From Eremophila alpestris peregrina (taxonomy: Eukaryota; Chordata; Aves; Passeriformes; Alaudidae), in the NCBI GenBank assembly GCA_009792885.1, contig WMCF01000140.1, positions 651,146 through 715,145 of the forward strand: a DNA stretch of 64,000 nucleotides. The letters run 5' to 3'. The notes beneath the pieces were generated by a model. It saw only the letters and a program-made list of their open reading frames with translations. It was not told the origin of the DNA and searched no databases. Positions 23,950-36,900 of the stretch are shown here, in pieces. The stretch's first letter is position 1, and the number at the start of each line of letters is the position of its first letter. The position numbers and the translations under genes are program-made.

Positions 23950-24830
23950 TGAGGCAAGGCAGCCTGCTGAAAATAACTAATCAAAAACATGCATAGCACC
24001 AAAACGTGTCAAAACAGGGCAATAATAATCCATTATTGTCATACAAAATGCTGTTTCATCTTGACCCAAACTGTCCCACCAGGTTTTATCACATGGCAAT
24101 TAGATGTGGCATTCTAAAACAGATTAATTTTCAAGGGGGAATTGTAGCTATTTCTTTTGTAGATTAATGTACTTTTGTCATTGCTTGAAATAGGAATAAA
24201 ATCAGGCTTTTTAAGGCAAATGCATTTAATGTGGACAGTATCCCTCAGAAAATCTTGCTACAGAATTAAAACCAAACTAAAAAGGAAATATAGGGAACTG
24301 TCCTAAATAATTTTTAGGAATTTTAGAAAGATGCCAGATTTCGTGAGGGTATTGTTTTTGCCTCCTAAAAATAATTATTAATGTATTTATATTCTGTCAA
24401 AGTAAGATAGATTGTAAGGTTTTCTTTTATTTCAAGGCTGTATTGGAACTTTGCATCATTAGATTTCGATTACATTGATAGAAAATGACCACTTTTGGCA
24501 TTCTAATCAGTTAGTGAACAAATTCCCTAAAAACTAGGGCTGTGAACCAGAAAATGTTATTCATTAACTTGGTTTATGGTGATTTAATTTTAATTATAAC
24601 GCTTTAAAGCTATTTAAAGCTACATTTCCATCATGTGTAAGTTAATGTAGCATATTTTGCAGAAATAATCAAGGCTTGGTAATACAGATCACTACAGAGC
24701 CTGTAATTAAATCTTTGATGAGTGTTTCAAAGTGATTTTTAAATGTGGCTCATAAGGTGCTTTACAAAAGCTTTGCTTCTGTCATTTTGACTTCCCAAAT
24801 GTTCCTCTGGCATTGTCCAAGTTTAATTTC
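23950..24830. promoter_or_regulatory. Candidate conserved non-coding block, AT-rich
   Basis: Nearly 900 bases are AT-rich but of high complexity, with almost no CpG, no microsatellite and many TAAT/ATTA cores, plus a repeated TTTAAAGCT element near 24603-24621. All frames are closed. This is the texture typical of vertebrate developmental enhancers, but neutral AT-rich DNA can look the same. The call is inference only; no alignment was possible. Confidence 0.25.
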
Positions 24831-25199
24831 CATTCAAATTCTAAATGGAAGTGTTAGCAATTGAGTAATTGCCTTGTAAAGTAAGCGTTGTCTGTAGGTA
24901 AGGAAAACAATTCATCTTCACAGCAGCTTTCCTGTGTAAGTGTAAATAAGGATCCATCTTCCTGATGTCAGCAAGCCCCCAGCCCACCTGCCCCCGTGAC
25001 AGCAGAAAAATGGGGTGTAAAGGTGTGTTCTTGTTGGGTTTTTTCCTGGAATCGTTTCTTTGTAATTGAATTCCGTGTTCAGGACAGGCTTTCACTGCCT
25101 CACGTTGCAAGATGGGAGCTGCAGGTTTGCAGTGATAAGCAGGCTGCCTGCAGGCAATTAGAGACCTCAGGGCTTGCAGAGCCTAGTCACTAAAATGTG

Positions 25200-25445
25200 T
25201 TCCAGCTCGAGTCATTGTTTAACAATCCCGGTCTCTTCCAGCTGTGAGACACTCCCATCATCAAGTGGCTCTCTGGGACTCCCTCAGGAACGGCAGGCTC
25301 TAGATATCCAGCTGCTAGGAACAGAAATAAATCTCTTTGATGACTTATTTGCCATCACATTGTGCGAGCACTTAAAAAGGCTGAAGCATTTTAATCATTC
25401 ATCAAATCTTGTCGTACTTAACAAAACTCCAAACCGGTTTCAGCT
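25200..25445. promoter_or_regulatory. Candidate conserved non-coding block
   Basis: This is a complex, repeat-free segment with TGATG and CATCA arms around ACTTATTTGC at about 25338-25357, followed by TAAT/ATTCAT-type cores. A plus frame from 25174 to 25449 is open for 91 codons across it; I do not recognise the peptide, and it may be chance or an unknown exon. Confidence 0.2.
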
Positions 25446-27239
25446 GTGAGCTGGGTGTTGCTGACACCAGGCTCTGTCTGTAGCTATCAGCTTTGTGGTT
25501 CAGATGTGCCACACACAAGAAGTGCCTGCTGCAACCAGAACAGTCCCTGCCCATGCAGAGACATGTCAGAACTCATCATTATTTATGGAGGGAGAGCAGC
25601 AGAACTCTAACAGCTATTGATCATCAGCCTCTGTTGAGCAGCATTAGAGTCTCTCTCATTAATGGTCAGCCTTTGGTGCTGACAGATGGTGTTGGTTATC
25701 TCTGTGATACCAGCAGCAGCAGTTAGAAGTGATCACCTCACAGAAATATTCACTGCCCAAGTTTGGTTGGAAACATATCTTAATGCCTCTCAAACTCAAC
25801 AGAACCTGATAGTCTTGACTTCACTGGGGTGTGAAGAAATCCCATTTTTCCTCCCTTCTGAGCTGCTTGTTTTAAAGTAGCGAGTCTTTCTCTTCTTTTT
25901 CCCCCCAAGATTTTTAAATTGTATTGCTGACCTAAAAAGGAAGGAAATAAAAAAAAAAATCTAGGAAAATCTGTGTGTAGTTAAAACATTCTTGACCTCT
26001 TTCTTGCTAGTTCTTAAAAACATTAGATCAATTAATAGCAAACATGCTCATGACTTAGAGGTGAGCTCTGAATGACTTAAAAGCTTTTAAGCTGGCATGT
26101 ATTTCTAGTATATTTAATTTTTCTTATCATGTTCCTTCATTTTTATAAGCCATGTTTTCTTTCTGCCTTCTGGAGCAAGCCAGAGAGCATCAATGCCACA
26201 CTTGTGACATGGGGCTGGGCTGTGCAGTCAGCAGAAGGAAAGGTTGCTGCATGTGGGAGAACACACCCCATCCCCAAATGCACAAATATCCACAAATATC
26301 CAAAGTGAGCACTTCAAAGGAACAGCAGCTCCTTGCTGGCCAAGCACATGGATATTGCAGGAGCACCCTCGGTGCTCCCTGCTCTTCTAGGAGACAAACT
26401 CCCCCAGACTTGGGGAAAACTCTGCTTCAGCACTTCTCTGTCAGAGGCACAGAAAGTCCTCAAATTCTTTAGGGAGAAGAATCTTATCCCACTTCAGAGA
26501 CAAGACAGCTTTCAGAGGTGCAGAGGGTAGCTTGTCTTCCCAAATCAGTACAGCATGGGAATGAGGAGTAAAACATCCTAGCCCAAAAGTTATTTTGGAG
26601 GGGTTTTAGTTCTTTTGAAGCACAAGCCAAAGCCCCTTGCAGGCTCCTGTGGAAATGTTCACGTTAACATCAGTTTTTAATTTTTCTGGGGTTTGGATCT
26701 GTTTGATGAAGGAGAGGGAATAATGTTGAAATTGCTGGAAAATGGTAAAAATATTTTGACCTGCTCCTGAATTTTAATATATTTTTTTAAGCTCTGTGTG
26801 GTTTTGACTGTGGTTTTAGTTGTGCCTAATGCTGCAAGAAGCAAGAGCCCAGGCAGTGCTTGTGCAGAGTGAGGAGGCTCCTGCAGTAGCCCTGCTGACC
26901 TCACCTTCATTCCCAGGACAATTTCTCATCACATTTCCCATAGCATCTGATATTTTTGTTCGCTTATTCCCTCCCAGAGAAGATTTTTCCTCTTCTCCTT
27001 AGTTCCAAGGGCTTTTCTGTCTGATTTATCTTCTATTTTCAGGACTCAATGGAGCAGAAAAACAATGTTAGTCTTTGGTGGCCGGGGAAAAGGAGCAAAG
27101 CTCGTGGTGGTCTCCAGATGATCTGGCCCTGACTGAAGCAATGTCCTTCCACAAGGAGGGAGCAAAGGGCTGGCAAGTGCAGGTAAAGCTGCCTGCACTC
27201 CATGTGCTAAGAAATCACCCACACAGACACATTCCAGCT
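25446..27239. other. Unique non-coding DNA
   Basis: No gene is recognised. A perfect 10-base tandem duplication (CACAAATATC twice) lies at 26281-26300. Frames are short, up to 106 codons, and have no family resemblance I can see. Confidence 0.55.
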
Positions 27240-27400
27240 TTGGCAGTGCTCGAGTAATGGCTATTACTGCTCCGGGGAGGAAATAATTAAAGCCATTTCT
27301 TGACTCTCTGACAGTTTGATACTGGTGGTTTTCAATAGCAAATTACCAACATCTGTACAGCAACATTTAGCTACTGCAGCAATTATTCAGCAGGGCTAGC
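27240..27400. promoter_or_regulatory. Candidate conserved non-coding block
   Basis: The block carries AATAATTAAAG and CAATTATTCAG motifs within high-complexity, repeat-free sequence. It has the look of an enhancer core, but conservation was not tested. Confidence 0.2.
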
Positions 27401-28189
27401 CACAGAGGTGCTAGGAATTTTTCATTTTCTGGATGTCCCTTCCTTAGGTGTGACCTGCAGTGGAGACCCGATGGCAAAATCCTCTCGCCTTAGGAATGTA
27501 AATGGAACCATCTGGAAAGCTGAACGTTCTGGGAAACCCCAGTGGCAAATGCATCAAAGCCAGAAAATGAAAGACTGGAAAGACATCTGAATGGCTTTCT
27601 TAATTATGTGACAATTTCAAGTTTCCAGAGCGATTCAGAAGTAAAATTTATACTAGTGATTTGGTTCCACAAAAATTAGGGCTTTTCATTCCCACATACT
27701 GTTACTGTTTTGCATAGTAAAACACAAGGAGTGTGACTGTACAAGCTGAAAACTCACATCTACAACCTCTAGCAAGCAGCACAGCACTGCAGATTTCCAT
27801 TGCTGGTGAAAGGAAGGGGTGGCAAAAAACCTAAATAAGCTCTGTACATCCCTAAGTCAAATATTTCTTTTTAAACAATAGCTAGAAAGGGTAATACAAA
27901 TACAGTCAGAGGCTGTGAGATGAAATATGTCTCTAGGAGAGAGCTGATTTGGGATTGATAATAAAAATGCCTTGTTTCACTGCTTACGTTGTAACTACGT
28001 TTTTGTCAACGTTTTATGTTCTAATCCACTTTAGTGATGTATAAAACTTGAGTTTAGTTTGTAAATTGGCACTCTCTCTTCAGCTCTGTTTCACTGTTTT
28101 TGAAGCTGCAGGACCCCATCAAGGCACAGTATAATTTGCTGTAAAAGTATGCAGTGATTTTAAACTGGGGCTTCAGAATTCAGCAATCT
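27401..28189. other. Unique non-coding DNA
   Basis: AT-leaning, repeat-free sequence with closed frames. Nothing is recognised. Confidence 0.55.
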
Positions 28190-28350
28190 TTGGGGTGGCC
28201 TGGTGAGGAATAAAAGTAGATTATGCACCTATCAGGTGATAACTGAGAGGCTTTAAAATACATTATAGTCTTCATGGCCCATGTCAGTTAATTAGGCCAT
28301 GGCAGAAAAATCACCTCTCGACATGGGACAATTATTAAACCCTTGCTTCC
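28190..28350. promoter_or_regulatory. Candidate conserved non-coding block
   Basis: It contains an inverted repeat whose arms, CATGGCC and GGCCATG at about 28275-28303, flank a TTAATTA core, with further TTATTAA motifs downstream. There is no coding potential. Regulatory function is inferred from texture only. Confidence 0.2.
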
Positions 28351-31300
28351 CTTTAGAGAAGAGAGAAACTTGCTTGAAGTGCTAAGAGATCAGAGCAAGT
28401 TCCTAGGCTGGGAAATGTTTGTACAGTTTTGAGAAAGGAAGGGATTCTGCTCTGTATTCAGTCAGATGCACATTATAGAGGAGAAAATAGCTCAGTGAGG
28501 ATTTTCTTTTCACTCTTAATCTTCATTTGACATGAATGTGGGCAGGCCAGGCCAGGTTATTATATCCACATCAGCAGTGCCTTCAGACACTGTGATGACT
28601 TAGTGCACTGAGACCCACATGAATCAATATTGATTGGCCACTTACTTTAAGGCTACTTAATTAAAACTAACAGGATGGCACAGCTTCCAGGCAACCCCAC
28701 AGCACTGTGATTTACGAGTGTGCTTGGGAGAAAGTGGGAAGGACACAGTGTAACAGTTCTCTTTACTCTGCAATTGAGATCTTTCTGTGTAAGGTGAGAT
28801 TAAAAAGCTTAAAAAGAGCAACTGAATGAGTGCAATAAATAAACTAAAGAGCTGTTTTGTCATTTTCTAGGCTGTTGGAGAGGATTTCTGGCTTTTTTTC
28901 TGAGGTACCTGGCTATCTCATGACATATCAGTATCATCCAGGGCACCAACATGAAGCTCAGTAATGTTAATGATGAAGGAAAATTACTTCCCAGTGACTG
29001 GGGTTGGAGCAAGCACAAGTGGCATCGCTGTTCTGTCAGGTTGGTCTTCCATGTTTCTACTAAATATATTTAATTCCACAAATATATCAAATTATAGTGT
29101 TTATTTACAGTGTCTGCATCTGGGGGAATCGATCAAGATAATCTGAAATGTTTGTATTTTTTTTTTCTAGAAATCTCCATTTCTTGATACTGGGGGAACA
29201 GTAATTTATTTTTTTTTCACCAAGCTGGTTTAGGCAACAAGTTGTTCTTTATGTGACAGCCTCGTGCATTGTGTGTGTTTGTTTGACCAGAGATGCAGAG
29301 AATACAACTCCCTGTGTCACTGACAAAACCCTGGGGCTTTGCACCTCCAGATATTTCTGTTTCTTAATGGTCAGGGAGCAGGAAAAGTAAGAGAAGTCTC
29401 ACAGATTGAAATGCCATAAGGAATTGTTTTTCATCTGCTCATATTTACACAAAAATAAATAGAGAGAATTATGCCTTGAAAAGTTCAAGCCTTTGAATTG
29501 TGCGTAGCAGGCACAAGTCAAGAAGTCACTTGCAACACAACTGGGTTTGTTTTTTATCAGCACTTCCAATATCCTGACTCTCTGCTTGCTATTGCAAACA
29601 GTTTGGTGAGGGAGCAGCTGAGGTGGCAGAGGACAGTGTATTGCTCTCTGAGGGGAAGCTCTTGGAAATCGTTAAGATAAAGGCAAGAATAGTTTAGAGA
29701 AGTGTGGTTTAGGCAGTGAATTGGGGTTTTTTTTAGTATTTCTCCCACAGCAAGAAACAAGTTCTAGAATTTTTTTTACATCTGATGCTAGAAGAAACCA
29801 AATTATTTTTGTCTCCTTATTGTACTAAATGATAGGGTTTTTTCTGAGCATTCTAAATAAAGCTGGAAAACTCCAGTGTTTCAAGAGAACTTTACTGATA
29901 AACTCTTAATTGAAAGAATACACTTTGCAGAAATCATCCACTCTATTTTAGTTCTTTAATTTTGTCCAGGTGTATCAATTTCCAAGGACTGGCAGGCATC
30001 AGTTCTCTGTATTCCAAAGACTGAGTTTTTGAAGGTTTTGAACCTTAGAAGTTACAGAACTTGCTACTTCAAGTATTTCATCTTGAGGTTGTGTCAGAAG
30101 TCTGATAAGTTATGCTTTGTTTCTTGAGTTAACTGTAAGGGACATAGAGTTCTCCCAAGAAATGTGGGAAGATTTCATGTGAATGACAAGGATTTTATTG
30201 AATGCACAGTAGTCCTCACAAAGCTCCTTGAAGCATTTGCTTTTTCATTCTTACTCTTCACTCATTTTCTTCGCCATGTTCATGGCATAAGTGTAAAGAT
30301 TCTTTGAAGGATGGTGTCTCTGACTTCTCAGGAAAGTTTTCTTCTGAAAACCTTTTCTTGGAACTTTCCTTTTCCTGGAATTTCAGGACAGACCACGGCA
30401 CAGTTGAGCTTATGAGAAAAACCTTTAAAGAGGAGTGTTCCCTGCTCTCTGCATTAGTGCTGGAAGAGTTCCTGCTTTCCCAAACATTTACATGGAGCTG
30501 GACACTTGTGTGGGTGAGGGAATTGCTGTCTTGTGATGCAGTGTTAACACACACAGCACTAATAAACTGCAGGGATGTGTCCCTCTCCTATTAAAAAGAC
30601 ATATTGATAGAAAGTAATATTTCTCTCCACTGCCATCTAGTGAAGTTACAATGCTCTGTAAAGGCTTGGAGACTCAGCTGGGCATTCTGGTAGTGAACTG
30701 CATCTTGTTGGCACAGAAAGTCCAGTTCCTGGAGAGTCTGATACTCATCCCTGGGGTGACATTACAAAATCGAGGAGGTACAATAAATTTAATAACAGAA
30801 TCCTGTCAATGGTTATGATACTAGAGACAGTGAAAGGGTTTGTGCGTGTTATCAGCGTTGCAGAAGTGATTGGCAGCACCTAGATTTGAGGTGTAAAGAA
30901 AGCAAGCACCAAAACCTCTGCAGGCTGGTGGAATGGTGTAAAAGCAGGCATTTTTGGTACAAAGCACACAGGTTCCCTGGGGCTCCAGATCTCCTGCTTC
31001 CAGTCTGTATCTTCAAGTCTGCAGAGTGATGCCCACCAAAATCCTCAGTGGATTTTCAGCCTAGAACTTCAATGACCCTTTTTAAAAAGCAGTTTTTGAG
31101 TTTTTCACCAATGCCCAGGTTGGCCCACACAGGCAGGGCAGTGCTGGGATGGGCACCAAAGGGCTCATGCTGTGAGCACATTGCACTTCTCCATTTCTAT
31201 TCAGCACAGGGGCATTGATTTTGCTTAAAGATCCTTGGCTATTTTTGTAACACACAAGTAGGTCAGCCCATGGCTTCCTGATAGTGGAAATAGCTAAAAT

Positions 31301-33565
31301 AGGACGTACAGATCTGAAATCATTATTCTCTTCATGTGTCCTTTAGTGAGCAAAATCCCTGTCCTAATGCTCATGTGAAATCATCTTAAAATCAGAAGCT
31401 GTTCCCAATGCAAGAGACTGAAATAAAGCTGAGGAAAGACATAGCATTAGTATGATGTAGAGGAAGAACAAATCAAGACAAGTGCAAACCAGATCCCTTT
31501 GATGGCTGCAATGTGTATTTCCATTGCCACAGCTGAGCAGTATCTCTGCACTCTGCTGCATTTGCCATCTTTCCACTTCAGCTTCACGATGGAACAGCCC
31601 AAATTCCTACTGGTCTGTAAACCTGTGCACTTCCCTCTGCAGCTGTGGTAGCACTGTGGTGGTTTTTGTTTGTCTGTTATGCACTTTCCTCCTACCAGAC
31701 TTACCACAGAATCTAGTGGGCAACATTTAAAGGCAAATTGTTTGAGTATCCCTCAGCTCTGACTGAATTGTACATTACCTTTGAACAGAAATGAAAGGTG
31801 AGTTTATGTTTTAACTTGGGGTTGGCTGCTAAAGTTTGTGCTTCCAAGTGGGAGCTGTACATGGACAGACTTGCTGTGTTTTCCAGAGCTGTGTAAAGAA
31901 AGGAAAACAAACTGGTCATCTGGCAAATGAAAGACAAATGCAGGGTGGAGTAAATTTAGAATTATTATTTATTTTGTAGCTAAGCCTTTTTGAGGTCTTT
32001 CATTGAATCGTGTCATAAATTGTAGTTTACAGAAGAAAATTTCTGAACTTTGTGTGCTAAAATGTGTGAGAAATTCAGGAATCTTTGAAAAATCTAAAGC
32101 TTGCAATTCTGATTGAGTTTGCTCCATTCAGTAATTGGAGCCATGTTTAAAGAAAAGGAAGATCCTTTATTTTACTGAAGAAAGGCAAAAGAGGATTGAG
32201 TTGCAGCCACTACGCCCCAACCAAGCTGAGTGACTGAGAGAGTTGTTGTTTTACCTGTCTCTTCAGACACTGAATAAATCTTAAATGATAAATATATGTT
32301 TTAAATCATCTTGAATCACAGTCTGCCCTGGCATATTTACAGAGTGCCAAGGCAGCAGACAATGACCATGCTGCTAATTATAAGTAAGCAAACAGTTTGG
32401 TTCATTGGCAACTTCAGCACTGATTTTTTTTTTCTTTCCATTTCATTTTATTTCCAGCCAATTTGCATTTAAGCTTCTTTGTTCAAGGAGTCCCCTTCCT
32501 AAGTTAGAAGCAATGACATTTGAACACTTAATTGCATGGTGCCATAATACTTACACTTTGTTTCTATTGGGAAAAAACCCCCAATTCTAAGTAGAAAAAT
32601 TCAATCAGTGCATTTTCTTTACTTAGGTTTTCATTCCAAATGTTGCAAGGGAATATCCTAGAGAGAATATAGTTCCTAAGCAGTCTTGTTATCAATAAGC
32701 AGCTAAAAAAGTACATTAGGAACTTAGAGATATTAAATAGATCAGGAAAAAGAAAAAAAAATTGAATTTTATTATGGTATTTTCAACCAGAATTTTAATT
32801 CCTGGTTTTGACATTGCCAGGTGAGGTTGTAGCATTTAAATTTTCTCTTTTGTTCTCTCCATGATTGTTTGTGCTGGACCTCACAGACTCCAAGATTTTT
32901 GTATTTCCCCAAAAAGCATCAGAGCTTGTGGAGATCCCAGTGGGATGTAAATTGCCATAATGTCCCAGGGTCAAAAGCAGTGTGGCAGATGCAATGGCAC
33001 ATCCCCTTTAGGAAAGCTGCAGGAATGCAAAGCCACTCAGAGCAAGTTGGTGATGGTTTGGGAGCAGCAGAGGAGGGATAATCCAGGGCAGTTTGTTGAG
33101 ACACAGGGAGGTTGAAGATGGATGGCATCCCTGGCTTTGCACAGTGCTCCTTCCACACTTCCTATTAAATCCAGACTGGAAAGTGAAGGTAACACACTGT
33201 AGGATGTGCTGAATGTGGCTTTGCTCTGACTTCCACTGCTGTCATCATTTCATTGCAGCATTGTTTGTAATTCCATCCTGTAAAAATGATGTGTTGAAAA
33301 GATAAATCAAGTGCATCAGGTGTAGGAATATGCAGGACTACTGCAGTTGGATTTGATAAAGCAATGCCCAAGTTTCTCATGGTGCCAGCAAGTTGAAGCC
33401 TATCCTATTTCCACAAGAGGAAAAAAAGGTTATAAAGAATGGGAGATGAAGAGTAGTCTTTAAGTAGTTTTCCAGTAAAAAAATATATGGACTTCACTCC
33501 TAGTCCAGAGTAACATACAGTATCTGCAGAAATGGCTTGTTTTGTCAAACATTATTTAAAAATAA
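28351..33565. other. Unique non-coding DNA with one CTCF-like motif
   Basis: No gene is recognised. Frames reach 98 codons (30258-30554 minus and 30304-30594 plus, overlapping on opposite strands). The CTCF-like motif at 30631-30643 is listed separately. A few T runs and A-rich tracts are the only low-complexity sequence. No transposon is recognised. Confidence 0.55.
30631..30643 (-). promoter_or_regulatory. Possible CTCF core site
   Basis: The plus-strand string TGCCATCTAGTGA matches the reverse complement of the CTCF consensus CCASYAGRKGGCR at 12 of 13 positions, with only the last base off. CTCF organises chromatin loops and insulators. A 12/13 match is better than most random 64-kb windows would need to show by design, but chance matches do occur, and occupancy depends on the flanking motif and on methylation. 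Confidence 0.4.
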
Positions 33566-33995
33566 TAACAGTCACTTGGCATTTGTAGAGGAGAGCAGAA
33601 CTCCTCAGCAATAGATTATTCTGCAAATTTAATTACAGCTTTAATTTTTCTTTCCATTTGCTGAAAGAGTAGAACGATGAAGTAAAATCTTGTGGAAAAA
33701 CAAAATAGTGTTTTTTTCCCAAGGAGAAGGCACAGAGATATTGCTAATAAGGCTGCATTCCTTTCCTGTCAGGCCTCATGCTGCATCAACTTTATGGACC
33801 TGTCATTAGTCCTTGTCAGCTCTTAGGGTCTTTTGGCTTGGGGCCAAACAATTGATATACTGGAGAGCTTCCAGCTAAAATAACAGCCTCTGCATCTTTA
33901 TCTTCCCATCCATCAGATTGTTGGTGCAAGATAGGGCTAATTTGTCACTCTACCCACTTGGAAAAGTTTGATAAATGGCTTAATTAGACTTTTTC
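33566..33995. promoter_or_regulatory. Candidate conserved non-coding block
   Basis: This repeat-free, complex segment has TTTAATTACAG, CAATTGAT and TTAATTAGAC motifs and no open frame of note. It ends at a pyrimidine-rich tract (33990-34025). The enhancer interpretation is inference. Confidence 0.22.
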
Positions 33996-36900
33996 TTTTT
34001 CTTTTTTTTTTCTTTTTGTTCTTTTAAGAAATCACATCTCTTGAGAACTAGAGGTTGGGAAAACAAGGGCTAAGGATTGAATTAGAAAAGGAAAATATTT
34101 TCTCTTCAGTATGGATCAGAGGAAACACAACCATTACACAGTCAAGAGAAGTGGAAAGAATAGAGTTGTTTGGAAGGATTTTCAAGGACAAAAGTCCCCA
34201 AACCATCCTAACACAGACATGATCTGTGGGCTGTGCAGTTGCCCAAAGACTGTGGCAGACGAATCCCTGCAGAAGCATTCACCTGCAGAGTGCCTTTCTG
34301 AATATGTTGCCCCCCAAATTTCAGTGCCTTGGTGTTTAGAGCTCTAGAACAGATAGCCAGGCACCCTTGTAGCTAAAAGAACATCTGAACAGAGAATGAA
34401 CTAACTCTAGGTGATGCTTTTCCTATCTACCCCAAAGGGAGCTGTGCTTTCCAGGAGTGCCTCCACCACTCAAAGGCAGGACTTGGCTTCACATCTCATC
34501 CATCACTTTTGGGATAAAACTGGAGCTGCTCCAAGGCTGTGGATCAAGGACTGAGCAAGCCCAGGTCACAGTTTTGAATGTTCCTGCTCAGGACATGCCA
34601 AAGGTAAAAGGATATTTGCATTTTCTCCTTTTCTTGATGTAGTTTTGTGACTTACGAGTCAAACAACATACATGGATTGGTTTTGATGTCTTTCAAACTT
34701 TAAACCAGAAAAAGGGAGAGAGAAGCTGAGTAAAATTCTTCTCTTGACTGTTGTTTCCACCACTGTGTTTGGATTATTGTCCTTCCACTTTGTATAATTA
34801 TGGCATGGATTCCTGCATGTGGATCTGTTGGTGACAGCTGCCAATCTTAACATGTTAGAGATGTCTGGGCTTTGTATTTCTAAGCATCTTTTTATGTAAC
34901 CATTTCATTTGGGTCACCAAGGGAATATATTTCTCCTTTCTCTGTTCTGACATAAATTAATGAAGCAAGAGACAAAATGCATCCTCCTTTTTTTTGATAA
35001 ACTGTCCAGAAATTGGATGTAATTCAGAAATAATTTAAAAACTCTTTAACCTCTGGGCAGAAATTTATAATAGTAAGGAAAAGAGAAACATTTTTCAATT
35101 AAAAAGATTTAAAACCCCTTTCTCTGTAGGACACTAATCTGAAATGACACTGAGGGGTAAGAGGCCTGGTATTAGTGCTTCCCCAAGGAAATGTCTTATC
35201 TTTTGCACTAAATTAATTGTGTCTCTCTCACACATCCTAAAGCTGTCAGTCTGGGCACTCTGTGTAAGGCAGCTCGTGATTTAAAGTTTCTAAGAAGAGA
35301 GGCAAAACAAAAATGTTTAAACAATAATGACCTCTCATGCCCTCATCTCCACCACCCTTTCTGGAGAGGATAGCCATTAACATTAAATCATTCCCATTCC
35401 TTGGAAAGCCATAGGGACAAGCTGTGGGAGCAGCCCTCATGTGGGCCAGTCCTGGAGGTGTAATGTGCAAGAAACTGCAGCAAATGACAGGATAAGGTGG
35501 GGATGGGCTGGGATAACCTAGAGCTCTGACACTGCAGAGTCCTGCTGTGCAGCCTCCCAGCAGGGTTACAATCAGAAATGATCCCTCCTGACTCCTTGGT
35601 GGCCTCTCCAAGACCAAATCATCACCTGGGAAGGGTGCTCTGTTCCTCCATGCCAAGGGGACAGAAATGGGACCTTGTTCTACATCACCCTGCTGGTGGC
35701 ATCAAGTGCCCTCTGTTCATTTTGGGAGATCACAGCTCTGAGGTTGTGCTTGTGGGACATCTTCATTGTACCAGGGGAAAAAAGGGTGTACAAAGGTATC
35801 TCTTGCTTCCACGAGCTGTGTCAGGGTGATGGCTTGGCCAGCTGCTCTGGTGAAGCTGTTCATGGACAGCATCTGCTCCCAAGACAGGAATTGCCCACAT
35901 CCCTAATGAAGTGAAGATAAATTGTGTTTACAGCTTTAGATCTTCACTAGGAAATCTGATTTATCTCATTGTAGGGCCGAAAAGTTCAGCAAAGTGGCTG
36001 CACATTGGGACATTAAAAAAATGCATTTACAGGATTATTTTTTGCATTGAAGAGAAATCAAGCATTTTCTTCTGTATAAAGAAATGTCTTGGACATGAGG
36101 AAGAAAAGGAATATGTTAATCCCTGTGTCACTGATTTGATATTTTAAAGTAAGTGAATGCATCCAATATGTTTTACTTTATTTTAAAAGTAAGAACTGTC
36201 AGAAATAAAACCCTCTAAGTCTAGAGTAATTCTTTTTGATTTAGAGCCAGTTGTGGTTATTAATTTATTAAATGAATTCAATATGTTTTGAATTGCTTTG
36301 CCACTTGGTTTACTTGGAAATTAAAACCATTTGTAACAAAACAGTTAGACTGGTTTTAAGTCAGATCAGTGTATAAGAGCATATAAAATTAGTGGTGCAC
36401 TTCAGCCCATCAAAAAACAGTCTTCTGCATTAGATAAAGGACAATTATTAGAAACCAAACCTTAAACTCTTTAGGTACTTGGAAAAGAAAAATAATTCTC
36501 TACACTTTCATCTTATGAGTTGCAATTTAAAAAAAACACCAGCTCAGTTTAGAGGAAACTCATGGGTCAGGATGAGATTTCTGCACACACTGAGCAGCCA
36601 GGAGAACTGGCAAGAGTGGACTTCAAGCTGTCAGGTGTCCTTTTTTTTTCTCTTTTTCCCAGTGGTTTACTACACATAGAACAGGCTCAGACACTTTTTT
36701 ACAAGCACACTTTTAATACCTTTTGCAAAATGATTGTAAATCTGCCATCAGTTTGCTTGTTGATACATGTGACTTTAGAAGAACCTGTTACGTGTGAGTA
36801 GAGATGAATAAATAGCTCCTACCCTGTGCAAATCACCGTGCAGAAATCATCTCTAGCAGTTTCTCCTAGGATGTGAAATGAAGCATGCTTTCAATACTTC

